Below are positions 43,240 to 54,391 of a DNA stretch of 64,000 nt, piece after piece; within the stretch, counting starts at the first letter, position 1; the number at the start of each line of letters is the position of its first letter. The notes under the pieces were generated by a model that worked only from the letters and a program-made list of their open reading frames with translations, did not search any database and had not been told where the DNA came from. The stretch is from Volvox africanus (taxonomy: Eukaryota; Chlorophyta; Chlorophyceae; Chlamydomonadales; Volvocaceae), in contig BSDZ01000115.1 of the NCBI GenBank assembly GCA_030268105.1, positions 124,001 through 188,000 on the forward strand. The letters are read 5' to 3'. The position numbers and the translations under genes were made by a program.

Positions 43240-45849
43240 GCAACCACGATTAAAATCGCTACCCTTTGCCGCGCGTCGATGACCTGCTCGATAAGCTGAA
43301 AGGCTCAGCTTATTTTTCCTCGATTGACCTTCAACAAGGGTATAATCACATACGCATTGCTGCCTCTGATATTCCGAAAACCGCTTTCTGGACTCCCTTT
43401 GGTCACTTCGAGTACACGGTCTTGTCGTTTGGACTTACTAATGCACCCGCCACATTTCAAGCAGTGATGGACCGCATGTTCAGACCGTATATCGACAGGT
43501 TCGTCGTTTGTTATTTGGATGATATCTTAATATATTCCAAAACGCGCGAAGAGCACCTGAAGCATCTCAAGCTCGTGCTTGAGGTGATGAAGCGGGAGCA
43601 ATTGTTTGCAAAACATGCCAAGTGTTTTGGGCGCAGCCTCAAGTGGAGTATTTAGGCCACATCGTGTCGGCCACGGGAATAAGGATGAACCCACGGATGG
43701 TAGCTCTGGTTCGTGAATGGCCCGCGCCTCAGAACCTCACCGAACTACGCCAGTTCTTGGGTTTGACGAACTACTTCCATAAGTTTATCAAAAATTACTC
43801 CATTATTGCGGCCCCGCTTACGAATTTGACGAGGAAAGGAGGGTTCGTTTCTCTTGAAGCCTGGACACCCGCGTGTCAGCGGGCATTCGAAGAGCTCAAA
43901 CGAATCGTCGCCGACGACGTTACCCTCTCTTTCCCTGATTACTCGTTGCCATTCTGTGTTGAAGTTGTATTGGATGCTTCCTTGCATGGAAGCGGCGCTG
44001 TATTGTTGCAGGAAGGACGACCGATCGCCTTCACGAGTAAGAAGTTCCGGGTGCGGAGACCCGATATACAACTGGAGAGCAGGAGCTGTTGGCAGCTCTG
44101 CATGCTTTGAAGGAATGGCGTTGCTACCTCGAGGGCCACCCTTTTACGCTGAAGACCGATCATAAGCCGCTGACATTCTTGCAGAGTGTCCCCACGCTTA
44201 ACCGACAACAAGCCCGGTGGATGGAATATCTATCTCGTTTCGACTGCACATGGAAGTATATCGCCGGCAGAATTAATATCGCTGACGCCCTCAGTCGACA
44301 TCCATCATTACATGCTGCGATTTTGGCAGCTCTGGTTACTCGTTCGTGCAGTCAGGAGGTGCCGATAGCAGCGGATCTCGCGCAACGACTCAAGATTGCG
44401 TATCAGGCTGATCCATGGTTTGCTTCACCAAGCAATGTGGAACATTTGCACAAGCGCAATGATTCGTGGATACGGAAGGATGGCTCGACCACACAAATCG
44501 TCGTGCCGAATGACGACGCTTTGCGCTACGATATTCTTGCGCGGTTCCAAGAGGACCCGTTGGCAGGACATCCTGGAAGCATGCGATTGGCAGAGCTGGT
44601 ACGACGCTCGTTCTGGTGGCCGCGCGTGGTGAAGGATGCGGAAAACTTTGTGCAAAAGTGCAGTTTATGCCAGCGCAATAAAGCACTATCCGGTAAGGGC
44701 CAGGGTTTATTACAACCTTTACCTATACCAGATGTCCCTTGGGAAAGTGTTTCTATGGACTTTGTAGTCGTGCTGCCCAAAACTGAGGGGGGATACGACT
44801 CGGTGATCGTAATGGTCGATCGCTTGACCAAGATGGTTCACTTAGCCCCCTGCACCTTGTCTTGCACCGCTGAGCAAACAGCACGATTATTTTTCGATAA
44901 CATGGTCCGATTACACGGCGTTCCTAAAAATGTGATATCCGATTGCGGCGGTCAATTCACGTCTAAGTTTTGGGAAGCGCTATGTCAACTCGTTGGTATG
45001 CGCGTTCATTTGAACACAGCATATCATCCACAATCCGATGGGCAAACTGAACGCATAAATCGCACGCTGGGCGATATGTTGACGAATTTTGCAGGACGCA
45101 CACCCTCTGTTTGGGATACATTTCTGACTTCGGCAGAATTCGCGCTTAACAACGCTGTTAACCGCTCAACAGGTCAAAGCCCTTTCTTTCTGAATTATGG
45201 ATTCCATCCTGCGCTACCCGTGTGGCGAGAATTGGAGATAAATATCCCTGCGGCTAAAACCTTTGCCAAGTCGTTCCTATCCCATATGACAGACGCGAAG
45301 GCATGTTTGGATGCGGCACAACAACGGACGACGGACTATTATAATAAATCCAAACGAGACGTAACATTTTCGGTGGGACAAATGGTATTATTGAGCACTA
45401 AGAACTTGCATTCGCTCGCCGACGGTTCCCGTAAATTGCTACCTCGCTGGATTGGTCCATACCCCGTTGTTCGCATGGTAGGGAATGTAGCTGTGGAGCT
45501 ATCCCTACCTTCTGACAAAAATATTTATCCCACATTTCATATCTCCCTCATCCGTCCTTATCCTGGCACGGAGCCCGTTACAAACAACACCGATGCCCCT
45601 ACAGTAATGGACCCCGGTCCCGAGACCTGGATCGCAGGCAAGCAAAAAGTGTATGATGTGGAGCGGATACTGGATTATCGGGTTCGTCGCATTGGTCGAC
45701 AATGACGAAAGCGGAAGGTGCACGAATATCTGGTCAAGTGGACTGGCTATTCTAGCAAGCATAATTCGTGGGAGCCGATGCGTAACTTCTCGCCGGAAAT
45801 GAAACCCCTGTTGGAGGAAGCTCGCTTACGTGCCACACAAACCCAATGA
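43240..45849 (+). pseudogene. Plus-strand family-A pol (RT to chromodomain), 5'-truncated and broken
   Basis: Starts inside RT ([17 protein letters not shown]) directly after the B3 LTR. RT YLDDILIYSK is present. One-base indels near 43625 and 44050 split RT/RNase H. The integrase is open from 44089 with HHCC, SMDFVVVLPK, ISDCGGQF (usually SDRGGQF) and QTERINR. A CGA to TGA change at 45703-45705 truncates it just before the chromodomain ([12 protein letters not shown]). The element's own stop is 45847-45849. It is probably the 3' part of the element whose 5' LTR is 18089-18920. Confidence 0.88.
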
Positions 45850-45892
45850 TCTCTGCAGTTGATGTTGTCCGATGCAGCGAGGACGCTGCATA

Positions 45893-45908
45893 CGGGAGGG
45901 GGGATAGT
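45893..45908 (+). other. Polypurine tract, plus-strand family-A element
   Basis: CGGGAGGGGGGATAGT lies directly before the LTR start at 45909. Confidence 0.75.
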
Positions 45909-46612
45909 TGTTGTACGCGGGTTCGATCACCGTTCGCACTAATGAAGGCCGCAACACATTCAAGTATTGTGAAGCATAATACAATCATATTAGCATGATA
46001 TACTCGAGTATATCTGGCTAATCAGACATACTGCATTACCATCTACGACATCACGCTGTCGGTCAACATGTTTGACTCAATGCTGATAATGAATGCGCGA
46101 TCTATCCATTGGCATATTATATCATGTAATAATATTTTAAATATTATTACCTCATCTACATCATAAACCATACGCGTATGCAAGAATGCGACGATCGCGA
46201 TGGTTGGGTTGGCAACCGGATATCGATATTCGGACCTTTGCACACTGCATACGTTGCATCCATTAATATCACAGACGACACAATATTTAGAACAGTGCTA
46301 CGAAGGTACTCACACTTGAGATCGGAATCCAGTGAGACCCGTACTGCACATCGGTATCGTGACGTGATAGGTGCCTGAGCTATTCCAGCATATCATTTCC
46401 AGCCGGATGATGAACGCTGCCCGCGGTGTCTGACGGCAGACTCCTAATTTGCAACTGAAGATCATTGTAAGTTGAATCTTTCCTTATTTATAAGTCTTCC
46501 GCTGTCACGTTGCTTGCACTGAAGTGTCTTGCTGTTCGTAAGCACCATGCACGTATAGCTAATACTCAGACGTGCAGATTCAGTGCATAATCGAAGAAGG
46601 AAGGATACAACA
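45909..46612 (+). mobile_element. 3' LTR of the plus-strand family-A element (internal deletion)
   Basis: 704 bp, TGTTGTACGCGG to GGATACAACA. About 120 bp between the GTGATAGGTGC and GCCTGAGCTATT blocks, including the GCGAGGACGGCC motif, are missing compared with the other family-A LTRs. Confidence 0.9.
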
Positions 46613-46881
46613 TACAACAGGCACGGCTTCAAAGGTAAGTGTCTCTGTTTCATCGGGCCCATGCTCATGTTCAGGTATGTGGCTTTCCTATGTATGGTTG
46701 TAGGTTGTATGGTGGTGGACCTTTGATGATGGGCTGAGAGACAGACGGCTATTGGACACCATTGCGCATATCGCTGGGTAATGTACGTCATGGACCGCCT
46801 TCACAAGTAGAATGTGTGTGCGCGCGCGCACGCGCGTGTGTGCATGGTGGTGCGTGTCTGTGTGTGCGTTGGGCTAATAGG
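46613..46881. other. Unassigned unique DNA with a Z-DNA-prone dinucleotide tract
   Basis: No coding or transposon similarity recognised. Bases 46812-46846 form a strict purine/pyrimidine alternation (GT/CG repeats), which can adopt left-handed DNA. It begins with TACAACAGG just after an LTR ending TACAACA, possibly a small duplicated end. Confidence 0.6.
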
Positions 46882-46995
46882 TGGCCCCTATCGGGATCGA
46901 ACCGATGACCTTGGCGTGCCCACCGTGTTCGAGGTTTCCTCACCAGTCTCCTGTCCGTATTAGCACAACGCTCTAACGAGCTGAGCTAAGGGGCC
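46882..46995 (-). tRNA. tRNA-Ile(AAT) with a 40-nt intron
   Basis: Minus strand: acceptor GGCCCCT pairs perfectly with AGGGGCC, discriminator A. D arm TAGCTCAGCTCGTTAGAGC matches the A box. The anticodon loop CTAATA gives anticodon AAT. A 40-nt intron (forward 46920-46959, approximate by a base or two) sits one base 3' of the anticodon, the canonical eukaryotic position. The 3' half reads ACGCCAAGGTC, then T arm ATCGG-TTCGATC-CCGAT, a perfect B box. The mature length is 74 nt. One mismatch lies in the anticodon stem. No run of four T residues directly follows, so the Pol III terminator is unclear. This looks like a functional gene. Confidence 0.88.
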
Positions 46996-47485
46996 TCCGC
47001 TCGTATGTGTGCATTCCGCACCCGAACACATCCCAATCATGTCTGAGTCCCAGCTGTACCTCAGCCACGTATGTAGCATGCGTATCTATGCAGTTCAAGA
47101 AGGCCTGCTCCTCAGCAGGGAGGGCTGCTGCCATGAGTTGGAGAGAATGGATGGGTCAACATGGAGGATTGCCATTTCTAATGGCGAATCTGTGGCCACA
47201 TTGACCAAATCACAGCAGTGACAACAATCAGAGTAGTGGCCCGTGAGCTGACCACCAGGAGCAGGGTTGGCTGCACCATTGATCCGCTAGATTCTGCTGC
47301 TGAATGCCAGTGGGGAGCACACAGCCCATCAACGACATGTTTGTTGGGTTGGAGCTTCGTGCTGTGCTGAAAGCGTTCTGGTTGCAAATGGATGAGGGGC
47401 CTCTGCTTTTGAAAGCTTGATGAGGGGGCCGTTGTCTGCTCCTTGGGTCTTGCTGTCCACCAGGGCTAAATGGAGTGCATGGCAC
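46996..47485. other. Unassigned DNA upstream of the tRNA-Ile gene
   Basis: About 490 bp. Short open frames occur on both strands but show no recognisable domain. No repeats shared with the rest of the window were noticed. This and 46613-46881 are the only stretches outside transposons and the macrosatellite. Confidence 0.5.
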
Positions 47486-47562
47486 TGTTGTATCGCTCCT
47501 TCGTCAATCATGCACTTTTCTGCACGTCTGGGTGTTAGATACTCGTGCCGGAGTGCTTGTGG
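47486..47562 (-). mobile_element. Short terminal fragment of a family-A LTR
   Basis: TGTTGTATCG, then CTTCGTCAATCATGCA and CTGCACGTCTGGGTGTTAG match the end of the LTR that starts 77 bp later. It is a partial duplicate of the LTR terminus lying in tandem with it. Confidence 0.65.
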
Positions 47563-48376
47563 TTTTGTATCGTTCCTTCTTCAATCATGCACTGAATCTG
47601 CACGTCTGGATGTTAACTAGTGCGCACCAAGCTTACGAACAGCAAGGTGATCCAATGCGAGCAAAGTGACAGCGGAAGACTCAAGAATAAGGAAAGATCC
47701 AACTTACAATAGTCTTTGTTTACAAGTCGGTAGATGGCCGTCAGACCCCGCGGGCAATGTTCATCATCCGGCTGCGAATGCTGTGCTGGAAATAGCTCAG
47801 GCCGAATATAAATGAGTATAAAGTATGTATGCAAATTAGAAAGAGTTAAGTACACGAGTACTTAGTCCAAAGTAGCACGAGCCGACTTCGGTCTCTAGGC
47901 GGCCTTCCTCGCACCTATCACGTCACAATACCAATGCGCAGTACAGGTCTCACTGGATTCCGATCTCAAGTGTGAGTACCTTCGTAGCACTGTTCTAAAT
48001 ACCGCGTAATTCGTGATATTATTGGATGCAACGCATGCAATATGCAAAGGTCCGAATATCGATATTTGGTTGCCAACCCAACCATCGCGATTGTCGCCTT
48101 CTCGCATATGTGTATGGTTTATGACGTAAATGAGGTAATAATATTTAAAGTATTATTACGCGATATAATATGCCAATGGATAGATCGCACATTAATTATC
48201 AGCCTCGAGTCAAACATGTTGACCGACAGCGCGATGTCGTAGGTGGTAATGCAGCATGCCTGATTAGCTAGATATACTCGAGTATATCATGCTAATATGA
48301 TTGTATTATGCTTCATAATGTTCGAATGCATTGCGGCCTATTTCGGTGCAGCTGGTGATCGAACCGGCGTACAACA
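47563..48376 (-). mobile_element. 3' LTR of the minus-strand family-A element A2
   Basis: About 814 bp. The left end is eroded (TTTTGTATCG for TGTTGTATCC) and the right end GGCGTACAACA is intact. The polypurine tract (from 48377) and A2 integrase/chromodomain follow in the element's own direction. Confidence 0.87.
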
Positions 48377-48435
48377 ACTATCCCCCCTCTCGTATGCAGC
48401 GTCCTCGCTGCATCGGACAGCATCAACTGCAGAGA

Positions 48436-49395
48436 TCATTGGATCTGCGTGGCACGTAGGCGAGCTTCCTCCAATAGGGGCTTCATTTCCGGCGAGAAGT
48501 TACGCATTGGCTCCCACGAATTATGCTCGCTAGAATAGCCAGTCCACTTGACCAGATATTCGTGCACTTTCCGCCGATGATCCAGTATCCGCTCCACATC
48601 ATACACTTTTTGCTTGCCTGCGATCCAGGTCTCGGGACCGGGGTCCATTACGGCAGGGGCATCTGTGTCGTTTGTAACGGGTGCTGTGCCACGATAAGGG
48701 CGTATGAGGGAAATATGAAATGTGGGATGGATATTCATGTCAGAAGGTAGGGATAGCTCCACGGCTACATTCCCTACCTTGCGAATAACGGGATATGGAC
48801 CAATCCAGCGAGGTAGCAATTTACGGGGACCGTCGGCGAGCGAACGCAAGTTCTTAGTGCTCAATAATACCATTTGTCCCACCAAAAATGTTACGTCTCG
48901 TTTGGATTAATTATAATAGTCCGTCGTCCGTTGTTGTGCCGCGTCCAAGCATGCCTTCACATCTGTCATGCGGGATAGGAACGACTTGGCAAAGGTTTTA
49001 GCCGCTGGATTATTAACTTCCAACTCTCGCCACATGGGTAGCACAGGATGGAATCCGTAATTCAAAAAGAAAGGGCTTTGACCTGTTGAGCGGTTAACAG
49101 CGTTGTAAAGCGCAAATCCTGCCGAAGTCAGGAATGTATCCCAAACAGAGGGTGTGCATCCCGAGAAATTCCTCAACATGTCGCCCAGCGTGCGATTTGT
49201 GCATTCGGTTTGCCCATCGGATTGTGGATGATATGCTGTGCTCAAATGAACGCGCATACCGACGAGCTCACATAGCGCTTCCCAAAACTTAGACGTGAAT
49301 TGACCGCCGCGATCGGATATCACATTTTTAGGAACGCCGTGTAATCGTACCACATTATCGAAAAATAATCGTGCTGTTTGTTCAGCGGTGCAAGA
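48436..49395 (-). pseudogene. A2 integrase C-terminal half and chromodomain (split element)
   Basis: Frames 49353-48907 and 48885-48436 read [29 protein letters not shown] (catalytic Glu kept), GPYPVIRKVG and [21 protein letters not shown] Lys codon is now TAA near 48907, and about 40 bp before the chromodomain are deleted. At 49395 the integrase is interrupted by a plus-strand family-A LTR. The rest of the same gene resumes at 62148. Confidence 0.87.
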
Positions 49396-50187
49396 TGTTG
49401 TACTCTGGTTCGATCACCGTTGGCACCGAAGTAGACCGCACTGCATTCGAGCATGATGAGGCATAATACAATCATATTAGCATGATATACTCAAGTATAT
49501 CTAGCTAATCAGGCATGCTGCATTATCATCTACGACATCGCGCTGTCGGTCAACATGTTTGACTCGATCCATTGGCATATTATATCACGAAATAATATTT
49601 TAAATATTATTACCTCATTTACGTCATAAACCATACGCGTATGCGAGAAGGCGACGATTGCGTTGGGTTGGGTCGGCAACCGGATATCGATATTTGGACC
49701 TTCGCATATTGCATGCATTGCATCCATTAATATCACAGACGACACGATATTTAGAACAGTGCTACGAAGGTATTCACACTTGAGATCGGAATCCAGTGAG
49801 ACCTGTACTGCACATCGGTATCGCGACGTGATAGGTGCGAGGACGGCCGCCTAGAGACCGAAGTCGGCTTGACGCTAATTGGGATCAAGTACTCGTGTAC
49901 TTAACTCGGTCTGATTCTGATATATACGTTTTACTCATTTATTATCGGCCTGAGCTATTCCAGCATAGTATTCCCAGCCGGATGATGAACGCTGTCCGCG
50001 GGGTCTGACGGCAGACTTCTAATTTGCAACTGAAGATCATTGTAAGTTGAATCTTTCCTTATTTATAAGTCTTCCGCTGTCATGTTGCTCGCACTGAAGT
50101 GTCTTACTGTTCGTAAGCACCATGCACGAGTAGCTAATACTCAGACGTGCAGATTCAGTGCATAATCGAAGAAGGAAGGGTACAACA
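49396..50187 (+). mobile_element. 5' LTR of the plus-strand family-A element A3
   Basis: 792 bp, TGTTGTACTCTGG to GGGTACAACA. About 35 bp are missing near 49567 compared with other copies. A PBS and leader follow. The element spans 49396-62147 with its 3' LTR at 61332-62147 and is inserted in A2 integrase. Confidence 0.9.
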
Positions 50188-50191
50188 AATT

Positions 50192-50206
50192 TGGTATCGA
50201 GACAGG
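50192..50206 (+). promoter_or_regulatory. Primer-binding site of A3
   Basis: TGGTATCGAGACAGG, 4 bp after the LTR end at 50187. Same sequence as in family B. Confidence 0.72.
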
Positions 50207-50678
50207 TTCGTTGCCTGATTGTCTAATGATGCTCAATCGGAAGTAAGTTCTTTCTAGGATGATTGTCGACCATGGACGACGTCGCCCACTAGACATTATT
50301 GCTGAAGTACTTGTCCACGCTGTATTAGATACTGTTGTTTCCAAATTGTGATTGCTGTTATACCTTTGTGGTTTACTGCAATTGTGGCGTGAGCCTTTGC
50401 TCTGAGTTGCAGGTGAAACTAGTGGTCGGGCACCGCTTGCGATAGCTCCTGGTTACAACTTGCGTTCTAATCAGCTGGAGGCTTTGATCGCGCGGACTAC
50501 AGGGACCAACTGAATACGTATCTGCCATATCTACTCGAAGTCTGCAAGAGTATTGTCGGTGTGCTGACCAAACTGCTTGTATTCTTGTGCTAGGTTCGTG
50601 TGAATCGCTTGCACACTTGCTTTAGAATTTTGTGCATCGTTTATTGTCACGCAATTTGAATATATTGGTCAGTGTTCC
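50207..50678 (+). other. 5' leader of A3
   Basis: About 470 bp of non-coding leader. Bases 50372-50678 recur at 24214-24528. Nothing else recognised. Confidence 0.55.
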
Positions 50679-51545
50679 ATGATGGCGGGACGTGACGACC
50701 CGTCGTTTGTAGGCTTGGCATGTCAACCTGAGCTGGGTACCGTTCCTAGAATGTTTGATAGGGATCCTGAGACTATTGACACAATTACTGCTCAAGATCC
50801 TCTTGTGTTTCAGGCCCCTATCCATCTTACTACGCCACACTTGGCAGCCCTGACGGTTACAGATGGAAATTGCCGATCAACGGGGTTTGCTATCGCCTCA
50901 AATGCAAGACCGCGCCAATGGTAATGAGGTGAAGAGGTTTACTATCACAGCACCGAAATTGTTTATCTTGCATGATATGAATGTTGGACGTGACATTGTG
51001 AGTGCAACTCGTTTCTATCTACGTGATATTTGGAAGTACCTGCAGTTGGTCCGTGGCGGTGAACATGATGAGGTGAGGTGTCTCTTTGTTGGGAATACCC
51101 TCGGGGGTATAGCAAAGACATGGTATGATCAAGGGATCACTGCATGGGAAAACTTCACGTTTGATGAGTTGACTGTCACCCTACTTGCACGCTTTACCCC
51201 AGAAGCTCAGTCACGTGATATTGAGGCACACTGTATGTTAGCCTTTGGCTCATTTTCATGTTTCCGAATGAAACTGTAACTGCCTACTAATCACATTTTG
51301 AGGCTCTTGTGATGCCAATTGTCCTAAGAGCTGAGATGCGTATTCCAGCTAGACAGAATGCTTTGAGATTTGTGCCTCATGTGACTGCCATGCAAGCGCA
51401 GGACTCCTGACTGACAAAAGGGGAGTGTACACAATCGAAGCTTGTGCGTCGGAAGGAGATCACTCTCTGTTGGAGATGTGCGGTGGGTTATCTCATGATG
51501 GATTGCCATTGTTGCTGCCTTTGGCCCCACGGTCAAAGTAGGGGG
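50679..51545 (+). pseudogene. Gag of A3, frameshifted
   Basis: Starts MMAGRDDPSFVGLACQPELG. One extra base near 50866 shifts the frame. The second frame (to 51279) holds IVSATRFYLRDIWKYLQLV, RCLFVGNTLGGIAKTWYDQ and LLARFTPEAQSRDIEAH. Beyond the stop, degenerate sequence includes a broken knuckle (EITLCWRCAVGYLMMDC), where His is lost. Gag core homology to the family-B gag is clear. Confidence 0.8.
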
Positions 51546-53508
51546 ATGCCTGGATTGATTCGGAGTGGACTCCATCCGGGACAGCTGAACAAATGCATGG
51601 TCGGTGGTCATTCGTATGTCCAACTGTGAAGCATCGTTGCTTTTAGTCCTTGAGAACGTATCGTTTGTTCATCCCCTCATCTCAAAGTGAGCCGTTCGAA
51701 CAGCTGGTCAGGTACAGGAGATGTAGACATCAATGTCCGGACACTCCTGCATGTTTGTGGCTACCATTTCACAGCCAGCGTAGGGCTACCGCTTTGTTAA
51801 ACAGTATGCAACGTGTCCTCTGATTCAAGTCAGGCACTGTATTGATTGATGATGTGAACATGGCGGGATCCGCAGTTCTGTTGCCAGAATTGTCCTATGC
51901 CTTTGATGTCTGGTATGAAGCCCCTGTAGCGGTTCTTGTTAATTTTGAGCCCGCCCTGGAATCACTTTTGTTATCTGTGGAGTCAACTCTGAAAGATTAT
52001 TGTGTTTCCGTTATTGAAGTCAGCCTCGCTGGTCGAATGATGAAGGCACTTGAGGATACTAGTGCCAGTGACGACTTCATCTCAGCAAAGGAGGTGAATG
52101 TGTTGGGGTCGACCCCACAGTCGTCTGATTGTGACAGGTTACCCTCGTTGATGAGGGTAAGCATCCCATCGTGGGCAGGATCACCCTTAGTCGTCGAAGG
52201 TCCCTCTGTGTGTTAGGGCCCAATGAGTGCAACAAGGTCTCTTGGAGACAGCACTACATGGACATTGGGTGCCGCGACATAACGACAGTACCGCGCGCGC
52301 ATCGATGTGGAGTCCAGCACAATTGGCCATTGTGCAAAAGGGAACCTATCGACTAAGGTACCTTGTCTGTCGTACCAAGATGTCACACCAAGGAGGGCGG
52401 AACTGTTGCAGAGCCTGAGGTTAATTTTGCTTTGGCGGCGATCGTCAGCGGAAATCAAGAACCCAAGCTAATTGGGCACAAAGAAACCGATCGGATGATA
52501 CGGAAAGGCGCCCATGTGTTGCTTGTGAGGCCACGGGTGCAATCGAATGCTTCCACCGCGCAGTCCACCGTGAAGGATCTTGAGGTCGAAGCCCTCCTGC
52601 ATAAATATGCTGATGTCTTTGGCGACATCCCAGGGCTCCCACCTATGTTCCCTGCTGACTATACGATCCCTCTTGTGCTCGAGCACAACCCGTTTCACAA
52701 CCTATGTACAGGTTAAGCTGCCAAAGTTGGGCGGATGAAGCGGCAAGTGGGGGATCCGCTCGCAAAGGGTATGATTCGGCCCAGCACTTCGCCATATTCT
52801 GCACCGATATTGTTTGTCGGTAAGAAGGATGGGACGTTGCGTATGTGCATTGATTTTTGGGGCTTGAATTCGACCACGAACAAAAATCGCTACCCTTTGC
52901 CGCGTGTTGATGACCTGTTTGAAAAGCTGAAAGGCTCAGCTTATTTTTCCTCGATTGACCTTCAACAAGGGTATAATCAGATACGCATTGCTGCCTCTGA
53001 TATTCCGAAAACCGCTCTCCGGACCCCCTTTGGTCACTTCGAGTATACGGTCTTGTCGTTTGGACTCACTAATGCGCCCGCCACATTTCAAGCAGTGATG
53101 GATCGCATGTTCAGACCGTATATCGACAGGTTCGTAGTTTGTTATTTGGATGATATTTTAATATATTCCAAGACGCGCGAGGAGCATCTGAAGCATCTCG
53201 AGCTCGTGCTTGAGGTGATGAAGCTGGAGCAATTGTTTGCTAAACGCACCAAGTGTTTTTGGGCGCAGCCTCAAGTGGAGTATTTGGGCCACATCGTGTC
53301 GGCCACGGGAATAAGGATGGACCCACGGAAGGTAGCTGTGGTTCACGAGTGGCCCGCGCCGCAGAACCTCACCGAACTACGCCAGTTCTTGGGTTTGACG
53401 AACTACTTCCGTAAGTTTATAAAAATTTACTCCATTATTGCGGCCCTGCTTACGAATTTGACGAAGAAAGGAGGTTTCGCTTCCCTCGAAGCCTGGACAC
53501 CCGTGTGT
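51546..53508 (+). pseudogene. A3 pol, protease and RT, degenerate and cut by B4
   Basis: Protease-like frame 51842-52216 reads LEDTSASDDFISAKEVN, where the active-site DTG is changed to DTS, so the protease would be inactive. Several frame changes follow. RT is open from 52735 ([43 protein letters not shown]) and stops at LEAWTPV, where the family-B LTR begins at 53509. RNase H and most integrase are missing; the integrase end resumes at 60239. Confidence 0.82.
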
Positions 53509-54332
53509 TGTTGTACCTCTCGTTCGCGTTTGCTCATAAGTATCTGCACGTCTGGAGACTTTCGACAACGATGCGCGAGCACTTGCAAGTACAGCAAGGC
53601 AAGCGCGAGCAAACAGAGACAGCGGAAGACTTCAAGACGAAGAGAGATATAACTTACGGTCTTACAGGTCGGAATGATGCAATGGACGAAATCGCCGTCA
53701 GCGCCGGAAGCAAGCAATCATCACGCGGCGGTAATTAGCGAAGTTCAGGCTTAGCTCGGGCTAAGTAGAATATCGTATAGCAATAGTAATGCAGAACACA
53801 CAAGTGTTCTCCGGTATCGAATGTCTCGTCTAGCTTAGCCGTCCTCGCATCTGTTATACTCGCAGCATCGCAGTGCCGTACGATTCACATTAGGAGGCCG
53901 ATCCTAGATGTGACAACCCTACTGCGTATAGGCGATGTCTACTCGTAACAACGTATAAGCCTTTCCGGCATTCGCATGATGCAAGGGTCCGGATAACGAT
54001 ATCCGGTTGCAGGGCATGCATCGCGACAAGTGCGGCGCTCTCAACGTGTGCTTTAATGAAGTAATATTATATCAGATAATATTACTTATCGTTTCATAGC
54101 ACGAGCATAATGCGCACTTCAATGATTCGGTCATTCATGCATGCTAGGCGGATTTGCCATGATGCGATGTCGCGATGGATAATGACAACATGCCAGATGC
54201 ATATATAAATATATGCGAATACATTTATATCATGCAGATTCATTCATATGCAATGTGTTCATCACAATAGCACTTCGCCTTGTAGGGTCGCATCGACCTA
54301 CGCGTCGGCGGGAAATGAACCGTAGCACAACA
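53509..54332 (-). mobile_element. 3' LTR of family-B element B4
   Basis: 824 bp with intact family-B ends, followed in the element's own direction by the polypurine tract (54333-54349). It interrupts family-A RT/RNase H coding sequence at TGGACACCCGTGTGT. Confidence 0.92.
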
Positions 54333-54391
54333 ATTATCCCCCCTCCCGTATGCAGCGTCCTTGCTGCTTTATACAGCATCGACTGCAAGGG

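Noticed and set aside
46613..46881. Possible upstream continuation of the LINE beyond the family-A nest
   Set aside because: No frame resembles the APE N-terminus and no target duplication links 18088 with 46613.
52171..52460. Small cysteine/arginine-rich peptides in A3
   Set aside because: They are out-of-frame translations of the degenerate protease region.
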